Assembly (NCBI RefSeq): GCF_033807715.1
Contig: NC_084591.1
Location: forward strand, 24,797,090-24,861,089
Source: Cololabis saira
Taxonomy: Eukaryota > Chordata > Actinopteri > Beloniformes > Belonidae
Direction of reading: 5' to 3'
DNA length: 64,000 nt
Below are positions 24,076 through 37,656 of the stretch, piece after piece; position 1 is the first letter of the stretch; each line of letters opens with the position of its first letter. The notes under the pieces were generated by a model. The model ran no database searches, was not told where the DNA came from, and saw only the letters and a list, made by a program, of their open reading frames with translations. Position numbers and translations under genes: made by a program.

Positions 24076-25297
24076 AATCACTGACGGTGCAAGTAAAAAT
24101 GTTGGCATCTCAGCTACACACATATGGTTTGTTAATTAAAACAGAATGAACAAGCATAAATAAAACAAATTACTTAACACGTATACAAAAGTGTTACTTT
24201 AGCCAGTATTTTTTCAGAGGGTCCAGTCCTCCTCTGATTTCATCCAGTCAATAAAAAAAAAAACCAACCTTGGCTTGGCAGCTGAGGTTTTCTTCTGGCA
24301 TTCCAAATGCATTTACATAAATCGAAAAGCTTTTCATCCACACATTCTTTCTTCCTCCCAGAGTTGCGAGACACCTGTGCCTCCTCTGAGCAGTAATTGT
24401 CACATTCACTTTAAACCAATAAAGGGCATCTTTGGATGGAATGGCAACACTGCACTTACCTAAGAGCAGAAGCTGGACTCTTGGAGAAAAATTCAAGGAT
24501 GATTTTTTTTTTTTCTCCATTTATTGTCACTCTGCAGAGGAAAAGAGGCTGAACTACTCAGTCCTGCTCTTTATGCCTTCTGCTCTTATCTGGCATAAAG
24601 TGACTGATAACAGGCCATTCAGATTTTAAGATTTTGTTTTATTTTATTTTATTTTTTCTCATTCCTAGCAGCTGAGTAAAGTCTGGCCAAATGCATGCTG
24701 AAGGAACGAAGGGTAAGTGAGTGTGTGGGAGAGAAAAACAGAGAGTGGGAGCAGGGAGAGGCTTTAGTCATACAGTCAAGGTGCCAGAACAAAAATTAAA
24801 ACAATCCCGAAAGGTGCCAAGAGTAACTGGGAGAAAAGGATGCTGAAAATATGCTTTTAATTTCCTAATAATTACAGGCTCATGAGTTTCAGTTTAGGCA
24901 AAGAAGCGCTGCTTTCCACCTCTGCCATTGTCTGCAAAACAGGACTCCCAGGAGTGCCACTCCACATTCATTTGAAGATTTATTCTCGTATATGGGTGCT
25001 GTGCTCTTACTGTGCTGTCATGTTAAAGGAGCACCCTTGCACGCTCCCTGCTCCTGCCAGATATTGACAGTGTAAACCATTCATTTTCATCCTTGCGTTC
25101 CTGCCACCATCTCTCTTCACATGCTCCACCGTTACTGTTAAATTGACATAGAGGGTCTTTGTTGAGCCCACTTTGCAGAGCACTTGTCGAGCGGATCTGG
25201 CAGAAAGCTGCCCCCGACTTTACCTGACTATATATAAGTATTAGCCAGCAGGCTGAAGAAGACAGAAGACAGTTTGAGATTTTTGTTGGATACATGG
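24076..25297. other. intron, nothing recognised
   Basis: Intron with (TTTTA)n-like tracts near 24636-24657. No gene was recognised. Confidence 0.55.
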
Positions 25298-25310
25298 GAC
25301 ACAGATATTC

Positions 25311-25682
25311 ATCCATCCATCCATTTTCTATACCTGCTATATCCTTTGCAGGGTGACGGGGGTCTGCTGGAGCCTATCCCAGCTCATTACAGGCGAGAGG
25401 CAGGGATTACACCCTGGACAGATCGCCAGTCTATTGCAGGGCCACATACATACAAACAACCAGACACAATCACACCTACGGGCAATTTATAATCATCAAT
25501 TAACCTCACATGCATGTTTTTGGACCGTGGGAGGAAGCCGGAGTAACCGGAGGGAACCCACGCAAGCACGGGGAGAACATGCAAACTCCACACAGAATAA
25601 CCCCCGCTGGGCCTGGGAGTCGAACCAGGAACCTTCTCGCTGTGAGGCAAAAGGGCTAACCACCAGGCCAACATGCTGCCCT
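25311..25682 (-). mobile_element. tRNA-derived SINE with 13-bp target duplication
   Basis: On the minus strand it begins with a tRNA-like head: box A-like tggcctggtgg, box B ggttcgactcc. A long conserved body follows (gtgtggagtttgcatgttct, tgggttccctccggttactc), and it ends with a (GGAT)n tail next to 25311. The 13 bp gacacagatattc lie on both sides (25298-25310 and 25683-25695). This is a very abundant fish SINE type. The box B is intact but the acceptor-stem context is not that of a tRNA gene. Confidence 0.9.
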
Positions 25683-25713
25683 GACACAGATATTCTATAT
25701 GTTAAAAAAAAAT

Positions 25714-26250
25714 TAGTGCTGGCCAACGATTAAAATTTTTAATCTTAATTAATCCATGATTTCTGTAATTAACTATGCGATTAATCTCACAATCGTTTTT
25801 CTCTAAAATTTCAAGGAAAAAGTGAAAGAAAACTGTAGAGACTGCTGAGATGTAGGTGAGATGTAGCATCCACAGGCTTTTATTTAACAGAAAGTGCATC
25901 ATCAATATTTGCAGCCTCTACAGGGGCAAAAAGTAACATTGTTCTAGACAGTCAGAATGTAGCCTGGAACCAAAAAGACAGAAGGTCTCTGTGCCCCCTG
26001 TGCTGGGGCAAGAGCATTTTGGATGTTTTGCTGATAAATGATACCTGAGGCTCGAAGAACTTCTGTGGTAGCTGAATACTTTACGACAGTGGATACAGAT
26101 CACTTGGGATTTGTCCACTGTGCCATCTGGGAGAGTTTTAAAATTAAAATGTCCATTTGCTAACCTGTTTTGCTCCATGTTTGTTGCTCTTGCATAGCGT
26201 GTAGCAGGCTGTTGTGGGCGGCGCGGTCGGTGACGAGTTAACGAATCACA
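25714..26250 (-). mobile_element. partial hAT element with BED-finger fragment
   Basis: The left end tagtgctggccaacgattaa and the following A/T-rich ATTAATC-type ends are typical of a fish hAT family. On the minus strand, from a Met codon at 26178, the frame reads MEQNRLANGHFNFKTLPDGT and continues to a BED zinc finger with C28, C31, H47 and H52 (C-x2-C-x15-H-x4-H, ending YHLSAKH). The frame then runs into unrelated residues and stops at 25918. The catalytic domain and the other terminal repeat are missing, so it is an internally deleted or truncated, non-functional copy. Confidence 0.7.
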
Positions 26251-26292
26251 AACCAGCGTTTCCTCAACACTCCACTTCCTCAACACAATTTT

Positions 26293-26697
26293 ATGAAGCC
26301 AGGGGAAGACACCAAAGTTGTCGAGAAAGATATTAAAAACAAATGGCGTTGGTCTTGGATTGAGGAGGTAGGCAGAGACGGAAAGCCCTTTGGGAGCTGC
26401 CAGAAACTTCGCCAACCAGGAGCATGTTTCTGCACTTTGTGCGCAAAGAAAATATTATATGGAACTAGTGGGAAAAAAGTGCTGCCACGGCACGAGTTAG
26501 ACGCTAGTCACCAAGCAGCTTCACGAGCAATTAAACACACCTCACGTTTGCCGGGGGCATCAGCCACAGCAGATATCCAACCCTCAATGACAGATCGCAT
26601 TGCTGATTTAAAAATTCGGCTGTGCTCCTTTATTGCCGAGAATGATCAGTCGTTTACGATCACTCGGCACGCTGTGCAAGAAATTAGCGGAGGATAA
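26293..26697 (+). CDS. 134-residue BED-like zinc-finger ORF, probably transposon-derived
   Basis: An open frame with Met start and TAA stop and no frameshift. Residues 1-30 are charged with WRWSW at 18-22. A finger-like pattern C47, C50, H67, H73 (C-x2-C-x16-H-x5-H) is BED-like. A later segment at about 100-130, starting DRIADLKIRLCSFIAEND, resembles the leader found in several fish hAT-derived proteins. It is therefore probably the N-terminal part of a hAT-type transposase or a related single-exon repeat protein. The catalytic domain is absent. It starts 115 bp from the divergent BED-finger fragment on the minus strand. No splice donor linking it to cdh13 is evident. Its uninterrupted frame is the oddity; whether it is expressed cannot be told. 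Confidence 0.4.
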   Translation: MKPGEDTKVVEKDIKNKWRWSWIEEVGRDGKPFGSCQKLRQPGACFCTLCAKKILYGTSGKKVLPRHELDASHQAASRAIKHTSRLPGASATADIQPSMTDRIADLKIRLCSFIAENDQSFTITRHAVQEISGG

Positions 26698-29025
26698 ACT
26701 CACCCTTACAATACTTACGATACTTAAACTCACCTCCAATATTCATTCATTCATTCAATTTCTAGTTTACTTGTGAGTATTATAATTGTCACCCATTGAC
26801 CTTTTTTTAGTATGGCTGTGGTATCCGTAGTGTCAGTGTGCTATACAAGCAATATACATGCAGGTAAGTGACTAGTTAAAAGCAGGGATGGATTACTGAA
26901 CAGGCCTACCAGGCCCAGGGTCCCAAGAGCTCTGATGCTCTCCACAGTTAAGATGCTACTGTAATATAGGCTTGTATTGGGTTTGTTCATCTCATGTCTG
27001 GAAAATCTACAAAAGTCATCAGAATATTCAATATTCAATTTAATGAACTATTTATCAAAATGTTGTCCCAGGGAATCACACCCCTGGCCTATGTTGTTCA
27101 ATTGTCTCATTCTGTTTTCTATGGGCTGCATGTGGTGAGCTTGAACAACAGGACCATGGGTCAATTTACACCAGACTTACACTTTAAGAGGACAAAAAAT
27201 GACAATTGTGTTGATCGGGGCATATATCTTGGCTTAGGGGCTCGCTTACCTCCCAGGGAAAAAAAGTTCAGGCTCAGGATTTTTTTTTACTATCACCCCT
27301 GACTGCATCAGGCTTCTACTTTATACAGCTCTCAGAAATGGAGACATGAACATTTCATTACTAAACGAATAAATTAAGTCTGTTCTGTAACTTCATTTCT
27401 TCTATTACTGTAATTCTCTTCTGTAACTTATTATATTCAAGTCTTAGGTTTCCCTCTTGATAGTATCTACTGACACCCCTTTTGTCCAGCTCAGGCATCT
27501 CTAAATTAACACTTGAGCTGACGTGCTTGTCATATTTCATATAACTGATTAGCGCTGGAGATGCTTATGAGCATTCCTTGTTAGCGCGTCCCTCCCTCCC
27601 CATATGGTAAGGTCAGGCTTTGACGTGAAAGCTGAGAAGTAAACACACTCCCTGACTGTCCAGATCTCTTTTCCCAGGCTGTAATCAAGCATTTGCACAT
27701 CCACCAGCTTACCTGAAGCGCCTTCACACTTTGTTTAGAAAAATTGACATGCCTCGCTCGTTGGCGCACGCACGGAGATCAACTTCCTCTGAAACTGTGT
27801 GTGGATGATTGAGGGACTGTGTGCCAGCGTTTGCTTTTTCTTTTTCTCTATTTTACCACCTTTATTTCCACTGTATAGACCAGCTGCACACTGCTGATAT
27901 AGACAAGAAATATGAGCAGGTGTGACATGGGCAATTTGTCCAAATCGCTTAGAGCAGTGGTTGGCCCAAAACGGGCCGCTCAGCTCAGTTTAAAGTTGAA
28001 ATCCAACCCAGGAGGGCTGACAGAGGTCTTTGTGAGTGACCTCAAAGGAATCACTGTGCTTGAAGTACAATAGGTCTCAAACAAAAACTCCCTGTGTTTT
28101 TTTTTGTTTTCTCCCTCATGCTTTCCATGAGCCGTGAGACGGGACCGAACTAGAGAAAGAAAATCATAATGTAACCGGTCAGAGGGAGGGGTGAAGAAAT
28201 CCAGGGAACCGCGGGATATTTGCATTAACATTTTTAAAATCCAGTCTTTCTGCAGTTTCAAGAGCAGAAAGAAGTCTGTTTGGACTTCGCACAGTTTCTG
28301 AACGTGCACTAGCTGAAGTACAGATATTCTGCAGATGAAGTTGACAAAAGAAAGAGAAGAAGAAGGCCTTTCATGTTTTCCTATTTAATTAAATCAGTTC
28401 TAACAAGGGACAGATGACAGCTCTCTTAGTGGTTTTCAAATGTATGCTTGAAGCTACTAAAATCCCCATTTTTAGAATAACCGTAGGTTAGATGAAAGTG
28501 TGGTAAAACAGTAAATGTGAAAGTGGTGTTTCATAATGACAAACCCTTAGAGTATAACCTCATTTTGCAGTTCCCAACAGCTTTGATGAACCTTTTAGCT
28601 CAGTGGTGTCTTTTGCCTTCAATTTCAGTCTGGAAATTAAACTTGAATTTTTAGGAAAATGAGAAACTTCATTATCGTCTATTTCATTATCTTAAAATGA
28701 CTAATTTACATACAAAGGCATTGTTGTTCATGTCACCCTTCAGCTTCTGTGTACCATGGCTATTTTGCGTTAAACTGGAAATATTATATTGGCGACAGTC
28801 TGTGATTTATTTTCCACTTGATTCTACTGCATTTTGCTCGGGATCTTTTTTGTGTGCAACCATTTTAGTTAACTTTAATATCCAGCTGCGTAAATCTACC
28901 TTTTTTTCTGACACAACTCGCATAAAAGCCAGGTTAGATATTAATGAAAACATAATTTGTCACCCTGTCAAATAAGGTAGCAATAAACCCCCTGACCAGA
29001 GTGGTCTCTCTCGCATTTGCTCACT
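26698..29025. other. intron, nothing recognised
   Basis: Contains attcattcattcattc near 26741-26757 and otherwise unique-looking AT-rich sequence. No recognisable coding sequence. Confidence 0.55.
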
Positions 29026-29050
29026 CTCACACACACACACGCACACACAG
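29026..29050. repeat. short (CA)n microsatellite
   Basis: About twelve CA units with one CG interruption, next to ctctcactct. Confidence 0.85.
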
Positions 29051-32000
29051 CTAACAAGAGTACAACAATTTAATTCAACCACAGAAACAGCATGTGGGAA
29101 CATTAAAGTAATAACTGAAAATTTCTCCAGCAGTTCAGTTTGCTGCTATTGACTGACAGCTGACATAAGTCTCCCTTTTAAACACAGCTCTGCAATACCG
29201 AGCTCATTCGAGGTCAGCTTTAGTTCCAGCTTCCTCCAATTTTATTTTTCTAAAACCACAGTGTGTATAAAAGCATTCATTATTTCGCAGTTCTGCTGTA
29301 TTCAAACATCCAGTGCTTCAACGTTCAAGGCATCAGTGCTGAACAGGTTTTTCATCCGTTTGTTCACGTTGAGCATCACTTCAGCAAACATTTTGAGAAA
29401 CTTGAATGTGTATTTGCCTGGGACTCTATTCTGCAGCCATTAGCAGTAGAGAAAAAAAAACAGCTCTTTCGCTACAACCTTTTACATTTCTGAAACATAT
29501 AGTTTGATCAGATCTGCTACGTTTTGTCACTGGATCGGCAAAATCTGTCTATTTTTATTACACTCTTTCTAACATCTGTCATAGATCAGAAATAATTGTC
29601 ACATTCAGTTAATCATATTTACAAACTGACTTAAAATCTTTCATAAATAGTGGATTTTTTTTACGTCAAATCAAATGGATCCAATTACGACTTGTTCTAT
29701 TTCTTTTTTTTTGCTGTGAGAAGTGAGAGGATCACATCATCATCCCTGTTTAACAGCTCCATTTCTTTCTTACATCGCAAACATCTGCACTTGACATTGC
29801 TAAAATGAATGGACTGCGTGTGCAAGCCTTCTGTTTGTAATTATTATTGTCAAATGACAAATGGAAACAAAATACAGACTACACACTGTGCAAAGTTGTT
29901 GAATTATGAACTTGGACTGGTTCAGCTGCTTTGATTATCCATCAACACTGGTTGATGCACTGGTTTGGTTGAAAGATGTTTTAAACGTAAAGTTTTCACA
30001 GATTCATATCACACACAGCAGTTTGTCCTCTTCTTCTGCCAATCTCAAGCAGAATCCAGATAACTTCAAGTTCAAATTATAGCGTATGCCCCAACTGTTT
30101 TGCAAATTGTGTTGCCTCTTTGCTACCTCAGTCACAACAAGCAATATTTTAGCTTTTGATTAGCTAATACTAAGCTACAATGAGCTCTACTGGGACCCTC
30201 GACTAGCAAACTCTCTGAGTGACACTGGACTGGCAGTCCTTGGGCTATGTAGGCGCTAAGGCTCATGCTAAGCTGTGATGGTAACTATAATTACACTATA
30301 CTCATTCTGCTCACATCTGTCCATCCATCCTCATTTCTGATGTTGCAACATTTGAAACAAGTACTGCCAGAGCTGAAATGAGGCTAGCTAGAGCTCTGAT
30401 TGAGCTCCACTGGGGCCGTTGACTAACTGACACTCGGCTAACTGACCGTAGCCCTCGGGGCCCTCGGGTCCCAGTTCCCAGTAGGGGTGCAGGCAAAGTC
30501 GGTCACTTTGGATAGGTCCAAGTCTATTTGGAGGGTGGCTCAGCTGGAGAAACCAGCTGTTCTAACTGCTAGCAGGGCGACCGCCAATGATTGGCCTCTT
30601 CATACCCAGTCAAGAGCCAGTGTGTAAGTACTATTAACTCTTTAAGCGCCAAAGTCGCAAAATTGTGACAACAAAACTGAAAGAAGCGGGCCTTAGCTCC
30701 AGATAGAGTGCCAAATCTCATTACAACTTTCCAGCAATAGGTGCCAGAAATGTGCTGCTTCAATCCTAACATCAATACAACGCAAGTGTTGAAAGAAGTG
30801 TACGTGTAACTCGTGTTTGAAGCACGCCCTCAACCTGACGAGGAAGCACTCATAGTCAGTGATAGAGACAGTATTTGAGAAATAAGCACTTTGTCACGTA
30901 TTTGCCGACTTTGATTCTGAAAGAGAATATTTCCCTTCTGATGAAATCTTTTGTCTTTTGTCCCTCTTGTTATTTATGTCTTTATTTAAAATCATCAGGA
31001 AATGTTGAAATATACAAAAATAAACTTTGTTTCTTTTAATCTTTTTTTAATTAATTTTTTACTTACATGTCTTTGCTTTTAGTTGTTTTCTCATATTGGT
31101 TGGATTCCAAGTTTGTTTTTAATTTTTTTACTGCAACAGTATTTTTTACTAACTTTTGTCTGTGGGATGTGTCGCTCCAGCTTCCAATTTGAAACCTTTA
31201 AAAGGAAAAATGGCAATTATTCAGTTCCATAAATAGACAAATAACATAAAATAAAGTGGAAATGTAGTTTGGTTTAGCTATTCAGTTACCTATTGATCTG
31301 CAGACAATCATATGTGCATTGTTCCAGGCTTTCTAGCTTTTCTTTTCCTTGTATGTGATTTGAAAACAAGTGAAGGGACATCTTGGTGCACGTGTGTTGA
31401 TTTTCATTCGTTTAACAAATTCCCAGTTTGATTATTTAAAAAAAGTGTTTGCTTTGCTGGTGTTCTTTCCGCTACACTGTCCCTTTGTTATTGCTTTTGT
31501 AATATTCACATGGTTTAAAAGGAGATGCCAGCCATGAGTGAATCTGCGACTGTGGTGTAAGTCGGTCGGGGGAAAGTATAAACCTCTCCTAGTTTTCACA
31601 GCATACCTCTGTCGCTGCAGATGCCCTTGCAGTTAATTGCATTTTTGAGAGCTTTTGCACATACTGGGGTTACGTGAAGTATGGTTAAGAGGGTAATGTA
31701 ATGTAATGTAAAGTAATAAATAAATGTAGTTTTGGCAGGCCCACTCCTCTCTCAATGTTTTGTAGTGTTTTTAATGCTACGTTGAAATGCACAAAAATCA
31801 GCTAATGCAGTTAAAATTAAAATGTTGGCCACCGTACACAAAGCTGAAACTGCAACATACAGTATTTTAAATGCCTAAATAATATGCTGATAGGCTCATA
31901 AGGCCAGAAGTCTGAGATCTCTATGGAGTCTGCAGATTTACGGATACCCATGCTGGGCAGACTGTACATTTATGCCCCTGGAGGTAAAAATGTAAATGAG

Positions 32001-35000
32001 CTAATCCTTTTCCAATGTAGAGATTTTTGACTCTTTACTCTGCTCGTAGTGTTGAGTTATTTTTTAATACTACCCGGGCATTGCAAGCCTAAGCAGGGGG
32101 AGCCCGGTCACAGGTCTCAGCTCAATCAGTCAGCTCTTATCTCAAATTGATTTCAAGGTGGTCACGAGTAATTGGTCCCTTTTTTTCATTGAGCTCTGTA
32201 GATGAATGTGTTGAAAATATTTGCATGACTGGTTAGATCAACTTCCAACCCACCAACAGTGAAACAAAGCTAAATTGATAAAGGGAGGGAGTCAGTAATA
32301 AATGAAAGAATTCAATTTGAATTCTCAGTCATTCCTGGTTTCAGCCTCATGTTCCCTTTTTATTCTCGCCTTTACCTCTTTCCCAGGGTGTTTTTCTCCC
32401 CTTTTCCTCTCTGTTTCTTTGAATGAAGTCCATAGCTGCTTCAGCCAAACAGAAGTCGACACAACTTCAAGAATTTTACTGCCTCTCTTGATTGATGTTC
32501 TCATATCTACTGGTTGCACACACTCAGCAGATCCCTGATATAAACAGACTATTAGCATTGGCTCTCTGCCATTTCTCTCTGCTCGCATAAAGTTGGACTC
32601 TAATCACATGAGGATCTAGCTACCAGGAGAAGTAGAAAAACGTGATAGAGAAACAGATAAACACGGTGTGATAATGTAAGAACCAGCACAGAGGCACGGC
32701 AGACAGGAAGCCAGAGATGTATGGTTGGGTACATGAGGGCAATGGGAGAAATGCGTAAAATAATAGCTTTTCAAGTAATGTTGTGTTTATTGCTTTGTTA
32801 TTGTAAGGATGTATTCTCTTTAAGTGCAGTGCAAAAAACTAAAAAAAGATGTACACTGACACCTTAAATAGTGACCCTAAACCTCCCCGTGGTGACGGTG
32901 CAATGTGCATGTAAATGCTAAAAGGGATGTAGGGGAGGCAAAAAGGCATTTGCATTGAAGACAGAGTTTCATAAAATACATTAATGGGCATATTAGAGTT
33001 TCATTAGAGTAGAAAATCATCTGCTTATCGAGTGACCAAACTGGGCAGAGGTAGACGACCTTCTCCTGTCTTTATATACACACGATTCAATCCATTTGAA
33101 TATTGTAATTGAATGTCATTCCCCTGTCCTCTGATATTCTAAATCATTATGCCTTCAAAGCGTGCAGGTACACTTGGCAGTTACATGTTGTGCTCTTGTT
33201 ATTTGATGCTGATCTTTGTCGCATTATGCAACACAATCTTTTCTTTTTTGTGGGCATCTTAATCAGGAAAACAGCAGTCAAGCCTCCATCATTTCCAGCG
33301 TCCCTACCTGGTTTTATAATAAACCTCTGAACAGCTCAAACCCTGTATATATATGAAGCCCTGTAATACCCTTAGATGAATTTTATTCTACACTAAAAGA
33401 AATTATCTTTTTTTATATGTGTCCATATTCTTATAGTAATCCCAAAAACAAAGAAAAAAATTGGTTGAAAAATGTAAATCCCCCTTTGCCGAGAGATCAT
33501 CACACAGCTTCCTGAGGTTGAAGGCCACAACACCACAACTGAGCGTATTCATGACTTGATAAGTCATCAACAATTGACAGATATGTTTTGTGAAACTTGA
33601 TGATCCACTTTCTGGGAGGGAGGCGAGGGCATGAATATCCATCGCACCCCAGTAAAGCCCACTTAAGTTGAGCAAGAAAACAGGCTCGGCTTTAAGGGAG
33701 AGATGGATGAATTCAGCATATGCTTTGGGAGTTTCACATGGATTCTACCCTGATCTTTTAGCCTCAACACAGCACGCAGCTGTTTAAGTAAACAAACCTT
33801 GATAACCACTGCGCCAAATGCCAAAGAACCCAAAATATTTAGCCGTAATAAAGCCAGATGTGCCTGGATAAATTATTGAGCATCAAACTGCGGCTGGACT
33901 TCACAAGGTCACAGTATTTCTGGAGTTTTCTCTCCAGATGGTCCAAAAATGATGAATATGGTTTCATGCATAGGCATCTCTCACTTTAGTCAAATATGAG
34001 GAATACTGACAAACCTGTTGCATGTCAGTCTTTAGGGTTCCCCAGGGGAGCCAATGTCCAATTTATCTACATTATGTCATTTTGTTTATTAAATCCACTG
34101 GCATAAACACTGTGCAGTAGATAACAGCCACTGCTACGGGTGGGGGCAGATTATCAAAAGGGTGCCCACTGGGGTTGAGTTCAATTTATTTAACACATAA
34201 ACAAATTGTACAAAATCCCTTCCTTGTAAAAGTTAATTTAATTTTTTTTTTTTATTCCAAATGAAGTAAGAACTTTTTTATCCTTCATTTATCCATCTGT
34301 CTGCTCATTCATTTGAAAGCATTGTGTGTGATCTGGTGTTTGCGCTTTGAGGGATTTTGAGGCCACAAACAAACTCCCAAATCCTCGGACCAGCCCTAAC
34401 TGGAAAGGCCCAGTGAAAGATAGTTGATTGAGTATGAGAAATGAAGGCTACAGGGTTCTTTAAACCCTATGTACAATGGGCTCCTTAGTTGGTCCCTGGT
34501 GTCTGTTTGAATCATTTTTATGAGTCCTGCTTCACTTGATTTTTTTTTTCCCCATACAAAATGTTGCACGACAACATGTGATTTCATTGTCGTAGATTAT
34601 AAAAGCATGATAATTATCAACTTCTGCATTTAGGACTTGCATTGTCCAGAGCACGGTCTTAAATGACTTCTGATTCTGCAAACCCATTTCACCACGCTAT
34701 AGGCTACTGATGGCACTTCAAAGATGTCATAGTGACATAAACTGAAAACAAACAAGCGCAATAATCTGCGTGTAAATTGAGATCTTTCTTTTATGCTCAT
34801 CTTTTATCTTCTCTCCAAATCAGCTCATACCAGTGATTGTCTTTTTTTATTCTGTGTATCCCACCCACACCAGCGATTCACACACAAACCAATTCACATA
34901 CGGACACAGAGCATGCCAGCCTTTTCTTCCTGATCTAACTGGATTAGTGGGTGTGAGCCACTCTCTCACTCCTGCTTCTCAGATCCCTTTGAGTTTTGTG

Positions 35001-36594
35001 ACTGAAGAACAAGGCTCCGATCAGAGAACCAAAGAACGTATATGTATGAAACATTTAAAGGTGAACAGGGAAGTTCAATTTCTCTACATTTACGAAAACC
35101 CTTTATTTATTGATCAATACATTCTTCGTTTCTCTACAACTATACTCTATATTCGTTTGCACATTAGTTTTCTTAGACTGTGCAAAGGGACATGTTGGCA
35201 GTTGTTGACTCTGTCCAAACCAGGTTAATTCAAAAGTGGGCAAATCAACAATCAAACTTAAACATTTATTGGACCACAACTGACTAATGATTTATTTCTG
35301 TAAAATTCTCTAAAATCCCATTTTAACATGGGAAATCAGTTCCCTTTTGCAGCCAGCTCATAGTGGTCATTTGATGAACTGCCTCTTTCCCTACTTCTAC
35401 AGTGGCTTAAGCTCACTGTCTATAAGTTTCACCTTAGTGTTGGCAAAATACCATCCCAACACATGCATATTTAACTAAAATTGTCAAGTTCCTGAATTTT
35501 TCTCACGTTCTCAAGCATTTTCTACAAAATTCTGAGTAACCCTCCACTTTTAATAACATTTTAATAACACGGCTTCTCAGGAAGGCTTGTGTGTGTGGTA
35601 TTGCATTGTGTGCCTGGCTCTGGAGTTCTATAATGAGACAGCTTGACAGTCAGACAGATGCAGGACAGCAGATTCCTGCCATCTCCATCTAGACGCCTCT
35701 GTGTCGTCTTACAGCTCAGGGCAAATTCTAACCAAATGATTCTCACACACTCTGACTGGGTGCTGATGCCAGCTAGAGCAACTCAGAATAACCCCAGAGC
35801 ATACAGCTCTGCAATCGTGGAAGGAGCAATATTGCTGCCACATCTCTTCACATCTACAACTGGGATCACAATAGGTAGCTCATGGTACTGTACTTTCTGC
35901 AGTACAAGCAAAAGACCTGGACAAATCACCTTACTGTTGTGAGAGCTATGAAAGCTGAGCACGGACTGTTGGTTTGGCCAGTTTTGCGGGATGTTGAGTT
36001 TAGCCTTTTGCTTGCCCATGCATGTTTCAACTGTATATGTCTATTTGCAGTGAAATAAGGATAGTAAAGAGCATTGTGTTCTCATTTATTGATTGATTTG
36101 TTTTGGGCTTTAGGCTCAGTTTTTTTGAGATAAACACGTTAAACCAGATATGAACACTCTTAATGGCTTTTTAATGCCTTTCTAATTTTCCCTTAAAGGG
36201 GATCTAATGAACTGTCCCTGTGTTTGCACAGAGAGGAGGAACAGTGGATGTGACTCAATTAGTGGTTACCTTTGACTCAAGCCTACACAAAGGAAGATAG
36301 GAGCGTTGAACCTCTTCAGTACTTCAACTGTAAGAAGAAGCACAGCAATGTCAAATGCCTGAAAGATGTTAGCTGGAGTATAAATGTAAAATGGGGTTTT
36401 TGAGTTTATAAAGAGTAAGGAGGCCTTGCCAAATGCCAGCAAAAAGCAGGAACTTTTATTACAGGAGATATTTGCTGGTAATATTTCATTTTCTTGTTAC
36501 TCGAAACCCTTGGAAATATATATTTGGTGATTTTTAAGGTGATGAAAATTCAAACCCTGCACCATAACCATGTTGTGTAACATTCTAACCAAGA
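29051..36594. other. long intronic stretch, nothing recognised
   Basis: About 7.5 kb of AT-rich intron without a recognised exon or clear transposon. At 30535-30590 the phrase gggtggctcagctggag is reminiscent of a tRNA-type SINE box A, but no box B follows. A (TAATG)n-like run lies near 31694-31715. The open frames seen here are short and carry no recognisable domains. Confidence 0.5.
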
Positions 36595-37645
36595 TACAGT
36601 CATATGAAAATGAAAGTACACCCACTTTTATATATCAATCGTCTGGTCCTCACCATGTCTTAAAATAAGCTAAATACAACCTAAGTTAAATAATACATAC
36701 TCAAGAATATTACACAGTATCATTATTTATTTCAGAAACACTAAACAAAAAATGGGTAAAAAATGTTTGAAGAAGTTAGTAAACCCCATGATTCAGTAGT
36801 TTATAGAACAACATTTGGCAGCAGTGAAGTAAATTTGTCATCAGTCTCTGACAAGATTATCACCATTCTTTACAATACTGCTTTGGGTTATTGATGTCTG
36901 CTGGCGTGTCTTTACACACAGATCTCTTCAAGTCCTGCCAGAGCGTTTCAGTCAAGTTAAGTTCTATACTTAGAGCCTGTTGAGAAAATCTGATCACGAG
37001 TAGTTGACACTAAAGCATGGTCTAAACACATTCCCGGACAGATTCAGATTAGATCTCATAGGACACATCTAGGACACCTGTGCCCAGATTGTCTTTATAT
37101 ACAGAACACAAAACAGTATGGATTCATGGACCTCCTTATAAACATGTGATCAACTGTAATAAAACTGTTGTTCAGTGTCTTCTTAGCAGGTCTTTTCATT
37201 TAATTCTTATTTTTAGCTTCTTTTCCATTGTTTTTTTATTTTGGGGAGTTATGCTTACTTATAACCTGCTACTCACTGTGATGATTAAAGATACCAGTGA
37301 AAATGATGCACATGTTTATCTATATATAGAGTGGGAAGGTCAGAACCAATCATCGAAGATGCATTTGGGTACACATTTTTAATGCCAGTTATGAAGATAT
37401 ACGTTAAGCGCTTGGCTCTTGTGACTCTATCTCTCAGGTCTCATTTTAATGCAAAGTCTGAGTGGGTCAATGCAACACCTTGATTCTTTTCTTTGTTAGA
37501 CATTCATTTGTCAATTTTCTGGTGTACTTAGGTCATTGTCATGCTCTGGGAAGCAATTTTGGCCCATCTTTAGGTGTCTTAAAGACAGGGGGTTGCTGGG
37601 CTGGATGATTCCTGATTGGCCAGAGAGGAAATTCAGTTCACTGGT
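36595..37645. mobile_element. second Tc1/mariner relic, split by an insertion
   Basis: Starts at a TA with cagtcatatgaaaatgaaag then tacaccc, a Tc1-family terminal sequence. Antisense transposon phrases follow: cgtctggtcctcaccatgtc, ttcaagtcctgccagagcgt and, after a break, gggtcaatgcaacaccttga and cattgtcatgctctggg. Between about 36976 and 37459 unrelated sequence is inserted. The right terminal repeat is missing. No intact transposase. Confidence 0.65.
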
Positions 37646-37656
37646 AGAGGTCTGCT

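Noticed and set aside
28697..28975. 92-codon open frame with hydrophobic stretches
   Set aside because: AT-rich intronic frame without a recognisable domain, splice signals or similarity to cadherin.
30535..30590. tRNA-like SINE head
   Set aside because: Only a box A-like word is seen; box B and a tail are missing.
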